Origin: Gavia stellata
Taxonomy: Eukaryota > Chordata > Aves > Gaviiformes > Gaviidae
Direction of reading: 5' to 3'
DNA length: 64,000 nt
Assembly (NCBI RefSeq): GCF_030936135.1
Contig: NC_082612.1
Span: 18,857,475-18,921,474, forward strand
Below, piece by piece: positions 35,770-46,962 of this stretch. The notes under the pieces were generated by a model, which saw only the letters and a list, made by a program, of their open reading frames with translations, searched no databases and was not told where the DNA came from. The position numbers and the translations under genes were made by a program. The first letter of the stretch is position 1; every line of letters begins with the position of its first letter.

Positions 35770-37847
35770 TACAGCTCACGTAACCACTTTCAACTTAAAA
35801 GCTGTCCACACACCCAGACAACTTCTCTTTACGAGGTGTTGTATATTAAACTGATAGCTACTGTTAGCTCTGTACAAACAAAGCAGGAGGGAGGGGAGCG
35901 TAAGAAATGAGACGCTGGATGCCGGCATACCAAGACAGGTACGATCAGAACCAGAGGCGACCATCTCCATCGCAGGACCCATCTGCAGCAGCAACGCCTG
36001 CCCCATGGGCACCTTATCTCAAGGGCTTTTTTTTCCTCTGTGAATGTTGTAAACCTTGGAGTCTCTACCTTGAATGAGTCTGTATATACACACACATTTA
36101 TCTGAGACCAGGAGCAATGATTATATCTCGCACACGTTCTAATTTACTTTTGCATTTTTGACTCTGGGGCTTAGATTACTCACCTCGGATTTACTGTAAA
36201 TCAGTTCCTGAAAGGTAGAGTAAGTTGCATCATGAGACCTTTGTATAGGGGATCATTTACTGTATGTGAAAATAAGGAAACTGATAACAATCTTAGAATC
36301 AGGGGCAATTTGACCATCAACTCAGATTTGAGTCAAACTAGACAGTGGGGCCTTAATAGCTTTTGGTGATTTTTCAAAGTCTGAAACGTGCTATTCCCTG
36401 GATGTTTTTTCAGTGAGGGGCCAGGCCACCTTACAATGAATATAAATCTAGTGCCAGAAAGTTTGCTTTTCTGCTTTACTTTCATGAGCTCCTTAAAAAC
36501 TGTCTGCAGGCGGTCCACGGTTTGCTTGCCACATCACATATAAAAGAAAAAAACGCCCGCAGTGTCTGCACAGAAGCACCCACCCGGTGAAAATTGGGAG
36601 TATTGGAGTTCCTACGACGCAGCAGGCAGAAAGGCTGCGGGCGCGCGTTGCTGGGACACGCTCGCTGCCCTCCAGGATGTAGTTCGAACATGCCTTGGGC
36701 ACTCATCTGTACCTGATGACCAACCTTGTCAGCGTGAAAAAGAGCCAAGGTCACAAAAAAAAATATTAGTTACACTTCCTCAGAGTTGAGCAACTGTTTC
36801 TTTTATGGTCCTGTGCAAATTGTTTCACTGCTGTGGAGGGCTGCTCGTTAAAACAGCGCATGGGAAAATGTGAAAGTCGCTTCTCCATCACATTGGTTTT
36901 TTTACCTCCTCCTGGTAGTCAACATTTTGGGAAATTAAAGTTCAAAATGGTTTCCCTTGGTTTTTGTCAGTGTGTCAGTCGCTCAAGCTGAAGGGAGTGT
37001 GGAATGAGACAGAAGTTGTACGCTACAGGGACACCAAATTCTCCAAGGAATCTTTCAGCAGCAAATCTGGGGACATTTTATCACTGCAACGATGCCATAC
37101 AAGACACCATACAAGACAGAAGCTTTTACGGCTCTGTCCAAAGCTCCCCTGCCTCCCTGGTTTACGCAGTAACTCACATGAGATGGTGGGAGAACTGAGT
37201 GAATGAGGACAGAGATCCGAGGGCCAGATATGAAACCAGAAATTTTTATTAACTGCAGTCTGGAAAGGGTTGGGAGATGAGACATATGCTGATGCACGAA
37301 CATGTATGTCTCGGTATGTTTGATGATATACAGTCACCTATGGGATGTCAACAAACAGCATGGAAGACTTTGAAGAAATTTAGTAGTAAAAAGAGCACAG
37401 ATCCTTCCGGTGCGGTGCTGAGGTACAGTAACTGAAGATTACAGAGGTTATTAAACATGGGCATCCTGTTGTTTCGCCATCGGTGCCCCGCGGGTGCTCT
37501 GCCAGCGTTCACCGCTCGAAGCCGACGGCAGGCGAAGCTCCAGCCTCCCTCACATCCCGTGCCGTTCTCCGTACCTGCGGCAGCACCACGGCGGACCCAT
37601 TCCTGCCGGTACCCGCCAGGCCCCGCGGCCTACGGGGAAACGGCCGCTCCAGCGCCGCCGGGGCGGGCTCCGCCTGGCCTGACCCGCACTTTCGATTCCC
37701 GGGAGTGAGGCGGCAGGCGGCACACGCCAGTCGGGCGAGAAGCGACGACACCCACCCCGGGGACTCGCAGGCAGGGACCCCCTCGGCCCCGGCCCCGCTT
37801 CGCCTCAGCCCCGGCCCCGCTCCCTCGGACGGGGAAGACGGGGGCAC
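35770..37847. other. Intergenic, HPSE side to COQ2 promoter
   Basis: No gene recognised. One open frame at 36964-37206 looks mildly protein-like but has no family signature. From about 37460 CpG density rises into the COQ2 island. Confidence 0.5.
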
Positions 37848-37907
37848 TGCGCATGCGCAGCGCCGCGTGACACCGCCACGCCGGAAGCGCGGCGACAAGA
37901 TGGCGGC
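37848..37907 (+). promoter_or_regulatory. COQ2: COQ2 core promoter: NRF1, ETS and YY1-like sites
   Basis: The perfect palindrome TGCGCATGCGCA at 37848-37859 matches the NRF-1 consensus. CCGGAAG at 37881-37887 is an ETS/GABP (NRF-2) site. AAGATGGCGGC at 37897-37907 is a YY1 site that contains the start codon at 37900. There is no TATA box and the region is a CpG island. NRF-1 and GABP commonly drive nuclear genes for mitochondrial proteins, which fits COQ2. The closeness of the sites to the ATG implies a very short 5' UTR. Confidence 0.75.
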
Positions 37908-40900
37908 CCTCCTGGCGCGGCTCTGCCGGGGCACTCCCGGTCTCCGCGCCGCCCGCCTGCCTCTCGCCGCCGCCCCTCCGCTGCGCCGCCCCTCCGCGCC
38001 GCCGGGACCCCCCCGGCCGCTTAGCTTTTCGGCGGCCGAGCTGGTACGCGCCGCGCCGGACCCGCTGCGGCCTTACCTACGCCTCATGCGGCTGCACCAG
38101 CCCGCCGGTGAGCGGGCGCGGGGGCGGCGCCGTAGCCATGGCGACGCGGCGGCCATGGCGATGCGTGGGGCTGCGGCCCGGGGGGGGGCCGACCATGCCG
38201 GTCCCGGGGAGCGGCGGGGCGGGTGGGGGTCCTGTGCCGGTAGCACCCCTCCCCGGCCCCCCGCGGCCTCTCCCGGGGCAGGGCGTTGAGCCGGAGAAGC
38301 GCCTGTCTGCTCGGCAGTGCCGTTACTCGGCCCCCCCGCTCCTCCTTTCCCCGCTCACCCCACCCGCGGATTTTGTCTTCCCTCAGGGACGTGGCTGCTG
38401 TACCTGCCCTGCACCTGGAGCATCGGCTTGGCGGCCGAGCCGGGCGGCCTCCCGGACTGGCACATGCTGGCCCTCTTCGGCATGGGAGCGGTGCTCATGC
38501 GGGGAGCCGGCTGCACCATCAACGACATGTGGGATCGCGACTATGACAAAAAGGTGGAGAAAACCCCCTGGGCTTGCAAAGACCTCGGGAAGTGGCTTGC
38601 TGCTTAACGAACCAAGTACATGTCCGCTCATCTCCACCAGTGATTCTTTGCTGAGTGTAGGCGTAAGGCTCCAGGTTCCGAAACTCCTCCCCGTTTCGAT
38701 CTGAGATGCGTGCGATTAGTTTGTCTGCGTCTCCTCCTAGAATAGCTGAAATCAGTTTATTTTGTATAACATTTCTCTCTAGGATGGTAATCTAGAGGAA
38801 TTCTAGAGTACTTACCTCTGTGTAAGACACATGTTGTTGTCAGCTGTAGGTAGTACTTGAACAGGTTTAGTTTTCAACTTTGTTTTGCATGACAGAACAA
38901 AATAAATAGCCATTTCTTGCTACACTTGCCAGTTGCAACCTACCCAAGAACCACTTTTTTTTCTTTTTTTTTAAATTTTCAGGAGCAGGGTTTCCTTGAG
39001 CATTGTTGATTTCTTCATGAAAGTGGCTGTTAAGAGTATCGTGCCCAACCCTGAGCTAATCCTCTTCTATTATGTTGTATTTTTCATCTCCCTTTTGTTC
39101 AGAAAAGGGAAATAAGCAAAAGGCAGTGCCCAGTGTCGGGTGTTGAAATGCGCACAGGCTTTAAGGGGAGTACCCTGGTGTTGTGTCACTGTTTGCTTGT
39201 CCTGTTTTCTGTTCTTACATTGTTCCTCTGGTTTTGGGTTTCGGTGCTGTCAAGAGACAGGATAATGAGCCGATACGTGAAGTTCTTCCCAACAGCACTG
39301 TTGTATTTGTGCTGTTGGGAAGGCAATGAATAAGCATAAGTTTTGTGGCAGCTTTGCACGATTTAGGGTTCGGAGGTTCTTAGCAACTACATATAATAAA
39401 AATATTTGGCAGGGTGAGTTGTGTGATTCATAAGATGGAATTCTCAATATAGTGAATTAATTTATGCATTAATGTGATGTGGTTAGATGTAAAGTTTTAA
39501 AAACTCCCATCTCAGCTCTTTCTTACATACCTTAAAAGGATATCTTCAAAATAAGTGCGATCGAGGCCGGGTCGGTAGCAGGATATTGGCTTGTGTTGGT
39601 GATGGTGGTTTGGGGTTTTAGATTTTGTTACTGATTATTTGGTAAATGTTTTCTTTAAATGAAACATCCCATGTTTGGTTATAACGTGCAGTGGAATCGG
39701 TCACAAATATGCTAAGTGCACGTTTAAACTGCAAAAGCAGTATTTGACGTTTAACATAACCTGATCGGGGGGCAGAACAGACTAAAAGAATTTGTTTAAA
39801 TTCACGTTATTAAAGCATATGCAGAACATGGATACATACATAATATTCTGTAAAAAGAACCTCTTCGAATAGACTGTCCACCATTTTCATCAACATGCAA
39901 AACTTTTGGGGTTTTTTTTGGCAATGGTCACCTTTGGCAAGTAACTCACTGTACGTTTCAGTTTAACTTTTTTTTCTGATAGTTGTTTCTTCCTTCAGTT
40001 TGCCTTGTATGATTTCTTGTTCCAGACAGAGTTCCTAAACTCCATTGTATCTCGACTAGGATTAAATTAATTGTCCTTTCACTCTTATTAACAATGGTTA
40101 TGTGTGCTAGAGGAGCCCTGCATCTTTACGATATCTTACATGGTAATCACTTTAAAGCGTTTAAGCACAGAAGTGCTGCTCGAAATTGGGATAGTTAGCT
40201 CACAACTTTTTAAGTCTGATTCTTTTTTTCCTAAGGTAAATAAAATTCATATACAAGATGTCTATGGTGTTTCTAATCAGCCTTATTCCACACAAGTGGC
40301 TCTTTATTTCTGCTCTAGTTTTTAAAGCCTGCATGCTTCTATTATAGGTGCTGCTGCTTAGAAATACCGCTCATGTCCGTGATGATATGCTAGGTTTGTA
40401 TCGTTGAAGGAACCCCGTCTCACACATTCTGTGACCTGTTTCTGTTTATTTTTCCGCTTATATGCCAATGGCGTGACTTTTAGTTTCAAGATACGTTGGA
40501 ATGTGTTATGTTGGATTTGGTTTTAACATTTTCCTTTCTGTTTTCAGGTTGCGAGGACAGCAAGTAGGCCCCTGGCAGCTGGAGATATCTCTACTTTTCG
40601 GTCCTTCGTTTTTCTTGGGGGACAGCTTAGCTTGGCGCTTTGTGTGCTTCTGTGTCTGAATTACTATAGGTGACGTATAAGTTATCTTTTGGTTTTTAAA
40701 ATTTGATTCCGGGTTCAGAGTTAAGCACAAGCGATTTTCAGCAGAAAAGGTGTTGGGGGCAGAGGGAGGAGGTTATTAGTGGTGGAATTGTATTTGAAAG
40801 TAGAAGAATTAGTTCAGTACTATGTGCAGCTCCTGTAATGCTGCACTTGTGATCTTTAGACTGGCAAACAATAAACTTCTTGGTACTTTTTACAGTATCA

Positions 40901-43900
40901 TTCTGGGAGCAGCCTCTTTGTCTCTTGTGATCACCTATCCTCTGATGAAGAGAATCACATATTGGCCACAGTTAGTTTTGGGTGAGCTGGAAATATTTTT
41001 ACTATTTTTTGCTTCAGATGTAGTTTTTGGGGTGTTTTATAAATTAGTAATTGAACTTCAGCAATCTGATTTTTTATAACTTTATATTAAAATAAAAATA
41101 CTTTATAGACAAAGTTCTGTTGTGCCAGAAGCTTCTTAAACAACCTATAACACATACAAGAGTTGATGTTTGGCTGGCTTGTTTTTTGTTAAAAAACAGT
41201 TCCTTATTTCGATGGAGTGAGGGGAGGGAGAAAGGAAGGGAGAAAATAAATATTGGTCATTTGAGAATCAGCGTTAGTTCCGGGCTTATCTCAAAACCTT
41301 TCTTAAACATGCATTTCTCCTGCATTTCAGTCTTCAGCCTCTAAAGTAACTCCTGTGCAGAAACTGATAGTGCTTGTATTTCAGGTTGAGCTACTAAAAC
41401 ATGTCTTTGTATCTTGGCCTGCACGTTCCAGCTGCCTTCAACTTTTTAAACCAAAATGGTTGTCTTCAGCCTTGAAGTACCATAGTTGGCTGCTGTGCAC
41501 TCTTTTGCAGTCAGTTACACTGACATCTTTTGTTATACTGACATCTAAGCGATTTAACTTTAGACCCGTTGTTTGAGTACACTGGAATAGTTCTGTGCAA
41601 ATATTTCCTGATGCTAGTGAAGTCGAATTTAAATTGGGGGAAAATACGTGGCTATATGTATTTCTCCTTGTATGTCTAGAGTATTTAATGTCAAATTACT
41701 TGTATTTATTACCTGACTGAAAATAAGTGGTAGAAAAATAGATGCCAGTATTGTACAAAAAGCTGCTGATATGATACAAACTCAAACGAAAAATATTTAA
41801 TTCCTTACATATAATTTAGATTGCTCCCAGCAATCTTGTAACTTTTTTTCTTTTTTTTCACTCTCTTTATGTTTTTAGGACTTACATTTAATTGGGGAGC
41901 CCTTCTTGGCTGGTCTGCCATCAAAGGGTCATGCGAGTGGTCTGTGTGTTTGCCCTTGTACTTAGCTGGAGTAATGTGGACGCTGGTATACGATACCATT
42001 TATGCACATCAGGTAGAGTAACTGGGAAATTTTAGATAATCTGTGTATGTTTGTGTGTTTAATTTACGACTTTGTTGTCAAAAGGCAGTACTAACCTGTT
42101 GCAGTTCTTCATCCTCAGCTGAGCTAAAATAGCACCAAAGAAACCCCAGCCCTTGGGCCTTTTATTGCTGTTTGCAAATGTTTTACATAGCAGGTAGAAA
42201 ACTGGAAGTATAATGCACTTTGTGTGCTTACGCGTTTGCATTGTGTAAATAACTTTGACGTTGGTATTGGTTCTTGGCTGCTAAAGCAGCTCTAAGGACC
42301 AACCTTCTAATTTAAATTTTAATGTAGGGACCTACAAATGCACTTAAATTGAGTTCCTAATAAGAAGCGTTGGAAACTTAAGCAAGGCCCCCCTTTTTAT
42401 TTTCCTTATGAAGTGGCAGTTGGATTGTGGATTTTTTGCTAATTCAGCCTTTCGTTCTAGGATAAGAGGGATGACATCATTATCGGTGTGAAGTCAACAG
42501 CATTACAGTTCAAGGAGGATACAAAGCAGTGGCTCAGTGGCTTCAGCCTTGCAATGCTCCTGAGTTTGTGTGTGGCAGGAATGAATTGTAACCAGACGTT
42601 CCCGTATTACTCGGCTGTGGCTGCTGTAGGGACTCATCTAGCGCACCAGGTTTGATTGGCTTTATTTATACTTTTTTCGTGTAGAAGTTCTTGATAAGAA
42701 GTCAGAGTGCTTTTCAACCCCCATCAATTCGCCAACTACCTAAAAAACCCAATTCCTGTAAAGAGAACTGAAGTCTTCTGCCAATAAGCTTGCTTCTCTT
42801 CAGTACCTTTTGCAGACCTTTTGTTTGAAGAGACCTCCAGTGGTCCGCAGACTGTAGAGCACTGGCTTTCAGTCTGTTCCTAACCGAAAGAACTGCCTCG
42901 TGTTAAGCTGTGATCTCAAGGGAATGGTTTTCTTCTCGCTGCCAGTAGCAGCTGCAGCTAGATCCACCTCAATATCCTGCAAGATTGTGCAGTTTTTACT
43001 GTTCTGATACAGCTCTTGCTATGTCTGGCAAACACGATCTGAGACTGCAATTGATGTATATCGTGATTGTTCACTTACTTTAAATGGTCTAGAGGATCAA
43101 GGACACATGCAGGCTTTTTTATTTTTTTACAACGTGCTGTACAGTAGCTATATGAAAATGAATGTTGCATGTTCTGTCTCTCAGAGATGCTTAATTTTAC
43201 ATCTAAATAATTATTCCATACTGTGGTCTGGAGCTTCAGTCTGGGACCTGGCAGTATAACAGTTTTCTGTGGCTTGTTCACTACCACCTCTAGCAGATGT
43301 CAATATTATCATTTTATGGTAATTGACAGTTCTAATTCACAGTTCTTTTCATAGCAGAGAACAATCCAGTTCAGTCTTGTAGTTGTATTAGTTTAGAAAT
43401 TTTAACGAATGACAGAAAGAAAGAAATCAGCTTTGTCAGTAAAGGGAGCAGATAGGATCTTGTTACCCCGTTCTTTCTGAATCCTAACGACTGTGTTGCC
43501 CAGCCTTGTAGTGACAAGTCAGTCTATATGAAAATTAATTGCTGGTCTCGATAGGTGAGTGAAAGCAAAGAGGTTTATGCATTGCAAGTAGTAAAACCGT
43601 CGACAGTCTGAGAAGTTAAGTCTGTGGTTAACATGAAACTTTTTAAAGCACATTAGACTTACGTTACGCTTTAATGGGGGAGCTCATGCAGGTGGTGGAT
43701 ATTAAACATACCTCTGAGTAAGAGAATTCTTGCGGTGATGTAGTCTGGTACTTGTCAGCCACTGCTTTTCATAGCGATTGTGCTTGGAAATCTATGAGGG
43801 AAAGAATACTACGTTCCGCTGCATAATCATTTACAGTTTGAATTGTCGGAGAGGCCTTACATTGTTGTTTTAGCACAACTAGAAATTACGTTCCTGCAGG

Positions 43901-45572
43901 GAGGGTTTTTATAAGTGAGAATGCTGACCTGTTGAATGTAAGAGGAGGAGAGTGCACAACAATTCTGTAGATTGCCAAAGTCACAAGAGCAGCATTGTTC
44001 TGTGTACCACAGAATAGTTTCTTTTTGAGTATTTTAATACTAGTTCTCCCTAAACATTCTCATGCTTATCTTCTTGTTCAAGATTTCTGAACGTGTGCTT
44101 AACTAACTGAGTTTAGAAAGCTGAGTAAGCTTCCTGAGGGGTAGGTTTTCCTTAATTCATTGAATTTGTGCCTGAGACAGAGGAATTTGGTCATGAAAAT
44201 GTCGAATTTCTATCCCACTCGAGAAGTTCACTGGCAGAAGAATAACATCTTCTATTTGCTTTGCATTTCTGAAGGTGTATGTCGTGGCTTGGCTGCTGTT
44301 GGGTTTTATTTGTCAGTTCAGTGTTTTCAGTTCCTTGTGCTTGAGGGGCTGACAGGTTTCAAGGGTGTGGATAACATCGTCTTGTGGACAGCGTTTCAGA
44401 TTATTTGATCAGAACCCAGCCCTGTTGCCTCTGTACAACCACAGATGGCAGAGGAACAGGTTTCTCAGGGAAGGTTTCACTTCTTTTAGTCAGATACATT
44501 CTGTTTTGACTTCTTCAGAGGCTGAATTGCAAGGTTTGAGGTTTTGGGGGTACTTTTCTATTAATCCTTTCGCTTGTTTTGCTTAACATTTCCTCTTGTC
44601 ATCCTTCTCAAGGCTTTTGCACCAGGTTTTGTTTTCGAGAATATTTTTCAGTAACTTTGCTCTTGCGGCACTGTGTGATTTTTTTTGTTTGTTTGTTTTT
44701 CTTTTTTTTTTTCTTTTTTTCACCTTTAATCGTGACTCACAGCAGAAAGCTGCCAAGCTGGGCAAGCCTTGCTTCTAGCTGTTGTTGCAGGTGTCCTGGT
44801 TCTTCTTTGCAAGAGAGCTGAACAGCCGTGGCTAAGAGCGACTGGACTAAACCAGCCCTGTGTGACTAGGCAGGGCCAGGCACCGTCCTGCGCATCCCAG
44901 TTAGCCTGGTTCACTGCTGGCTCTCCAGTGCCTTGTCTCTACCGAAACACAAACACTGAGCAACACCTTGCAGCAGAGATTTAAAGGTGCAGGCAGGTTT
45001 GGGGAGTTTTCCTTTTATTTAAGTTCCCATTGAAGAATTAGGTGGCTACCAACTGAGGAAAATCTCAAAAAGACTTATTTACATGCCCAGATATTTTTAC
45101 ATTTTTAAATATCAAACCAGACACACCAGTATCCAGGCTGTTTATACGGTCCTTCATTGAGAGGGTTCGGGAATCGTGTTCGTATGTGATCCTTGACTTT
45201 TCTGCTGTATGTGAATAAAGCTGTCAAATGAATATAGATGCCAGTTATGCAAAAAATCCTTTGTAAGCACAGAGTATTCCTGTTTCTTGTGGAGGTTAAG
45301 GGTAGACTTTAGAAGTTGAGATTCATCTTTTGAAATTACAGACCTTTTTGTCATATGTCAAATATTTACGAGTCTGTAGAATAATAATGCTAGAATGTTA
45401 TTCTATGCTTTTGCAGATTTACACTTTGGACATAGACAAACCTGAAGACTGTTGGAAGAAATTTGCTTCGAATCGTACTGTGGGAGTTCTGCTCTTCGTA
45501 GGGATTGTGCTGGGAAATCTGTGGAAACAAAAAGACTCGAAAAATGTAGAGGAGCCTTTAGAAAACAGGTAG
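37900..45572 (+). CDS. COQ2: COQ2, 4-hydroxybenzoate polyprenyltransferase (complete, 7 exons)
   Basis: Mitochondrial inner-membrane UbiA-family enzyme that joins the polyisoprenoid tail to 4-hydroxybenzoate in coenzyme Q synthesis. Exons: 37900-38107, 38387-38553, 40548-40669, 40896-40981, 41879-42012, 42461-42649, 45417-45572. They join in phase to 1062 nt, 353 codons. The N-terminus ([20 protein letters not shown]) is Arg/Ala-rich without acidic residues, a mitochondrial presequence. The first Asp-rich motif is NDMWDRDYD (residues 115-123, exon 2). The second is DTIYAHQDKRDD (233-244), split between exons 5 and 6. These bind Mg-diphosphate. Several hydrophobic helices are visible, for example [15 protein letters not shown] and [12 protein letters not shown]. 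It reads closely against human COQ2, with no damage seen. The start is set by the Kozak-like AAGATGG and the presequence. Confidence 0.97.
38387..38553 (+). CDS. COQ2: COQ2 exon 2: first Asp-rich motif
   Basis: Encodes [20 protein letters not shown], a membrane helix, and [16 protein letters not shown]. NDxxDxxxD is the first prenyl-diphosphate/Mg-binding motif of UbiA enzymes. All acidic residues are present. The next bases, GTGGAG, form the donor. Confidence 0.95.
42461..42649 (+). CDS. COQ2: COQ2 exon 6: end of second Asp-rich motif
   Basis: Begins [17 protein letters not shown], which completes the second motif begun by YDTIYAHQ at the end of exon 5 (41879-42012). It continues with a hydrophobic helix ([12 protein letters not shown]). 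It is 63 whole codons, phase 0 on both sides. Confidence 0.95.
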
Positions 45573-45926
45573 TTGAAATGACTATAAATACTGCTATTTT
45601 AGTCCAGCTAAAATGTAAGTACTGTAAGAAGGAAAGCACTTTTAATATAACTACAGCTGCTTTATACTGTTTATTTATAAAAGCTGGTGAAAACATTCTT
45701 GTTTCTACAAACGTGCAAATGAGATTATCCTACAATGTAAGTTTTGATTATTCTTAAATGACTTCAACCTCCGTAGAAGCTTCAACAAGTGAAGCTGCTC
45801 TGCTGGTCCTGTGTAATATAAGCAAACTTCTGTCAAGCTCTCGAGACTGTGAGCCTGAGATTTTATACGAAACGGATGTCTCTTAGTGACAGCGCATGGG
45901 AAAAAGCAAAGGGATTTCAGGATGTA

Positions 45927-45932
45927 AATAAA
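45927..45932 (+). terminator. COQ2: COQ2 polyadenylation signal
   Basis: AATAAA about 355 bases after the COQ2 stop, the first canonical hexamer downstream. A second one lies at about 46445. Confidence 0.65.
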
Positions 45933-46659
45933 ATCGGTCTGTACATGTTTGGTCTTCTGATTTATTACATGAATGATTTTAAGTTTGAGTTGGAGCTCGT
46001 TGCGTGAAAGCATTGCAATAACAATTTTTATCCTGAGATGTCTAGAAGCAGTCAGGACTCTGTGAGTGTGTGAGGTCCAGAATAAGAAGTCAGTAGAGAA
46101 GTATTTAAAATTACCTTTTGCTCTTGCTGTGATTGCTGGCAGTGGTTCCTTTTCACGTGAAAAGAACAGGCATCTGCAAAGTTGCCTGCACAGAGTGAGC
46201 TGAGCTCATTTATCAAGAATGATTTGAACACAGACTACTGACTTAAAACAAAAACAGAGCAGCCCAGAGCTATGGCCAAGTGTGTGTGACTGATGGTTGA
46301 CCCTGAGCTATGAATTCGTCCTGCAAAGTGATCCTCATTTATTTTATTCTTGGTTTTTTTAATTCTATTCGTTTTGACTTATGCCTACTGGTTTTATTTG
46401 TAGTCTTACAGAAAGAACTTGTATATAGGAGGGTGCCTATAAACAATAAAAATAGTAACTGCAGGCTAGCAATTACATTGCTCCAAACAATTCATGTTTT
46501 CAACTGGTTTATGCTCTCTGTTCCATGATTTGCACGGTAGTTAAACTTTTCTTTGACTCATGGTGTTAAAGAGCTTGTATGGCGCATTCTGGAATTAATT
46601 TCTGGGAAGGAGTAATGCCTGTTCTAGGAAAATGATACCGTGGAGTTCACCTCAGTTAA

Positions 46660-46962
46660 CGTTCTGGTAGGCGATGCAAGCGCACTTTTCTCCGCAGGTG
46701 GCTTTGCGTATCCCTGCAGGCGGGGCTGTGGTTCGGTGATGCAGAGCATTTGGTTGCCAAACTCGTTAATGGTATTCCAACAACCTTTCCTGATGTCCGC
46801 TCTGCTCCTCAAGTGGTGGGGCACAGCTGTGCGCGCGATCGCACCAAAAATAAGGCTGTGTACTGCTCTAGCTCTGAAGATGGGTATCTCGTTTTAAGGT
46901 TATTTACACCAATATGTCTGAGAAACACTGCAGTCCAGAGCTATGCGTTCAGGGTTTGCTAA
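46660..46962 (+). other. Unexplained 100-codon open frame in a GC-rich island
   Basis: A GC- and CpG-rich patch in AT-rich surroundings downstream of COQ2. One frame is open for 100 codons and includes WFGDAEHLVAKLVNG and IPTTFPDVRSAPQVV, but has no ATG near its start. A good acceptor (TTTTCTCCGCAG) ends at 46697 inside it. A second frame is also partly open. I recognise no family. It may be a stray exon, a decayed gene piece or chance. Confidence 0.2.

Noticed and set aside
36964-37206. 80-codon open frame with a protein-like start (LKLKGVWNETEVVRYRD)
   Set aside because: No family recognised, no splice context, and an overlapping second frame is equally open.
44690-44722. T-rich run as the poly(A) tail of a processed gene on the minus strand
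   Set aside because: No recognisable coding sequence or flanking duplication next to it; it looks like a simple pyrimidine tract in COQ2 intron 6.
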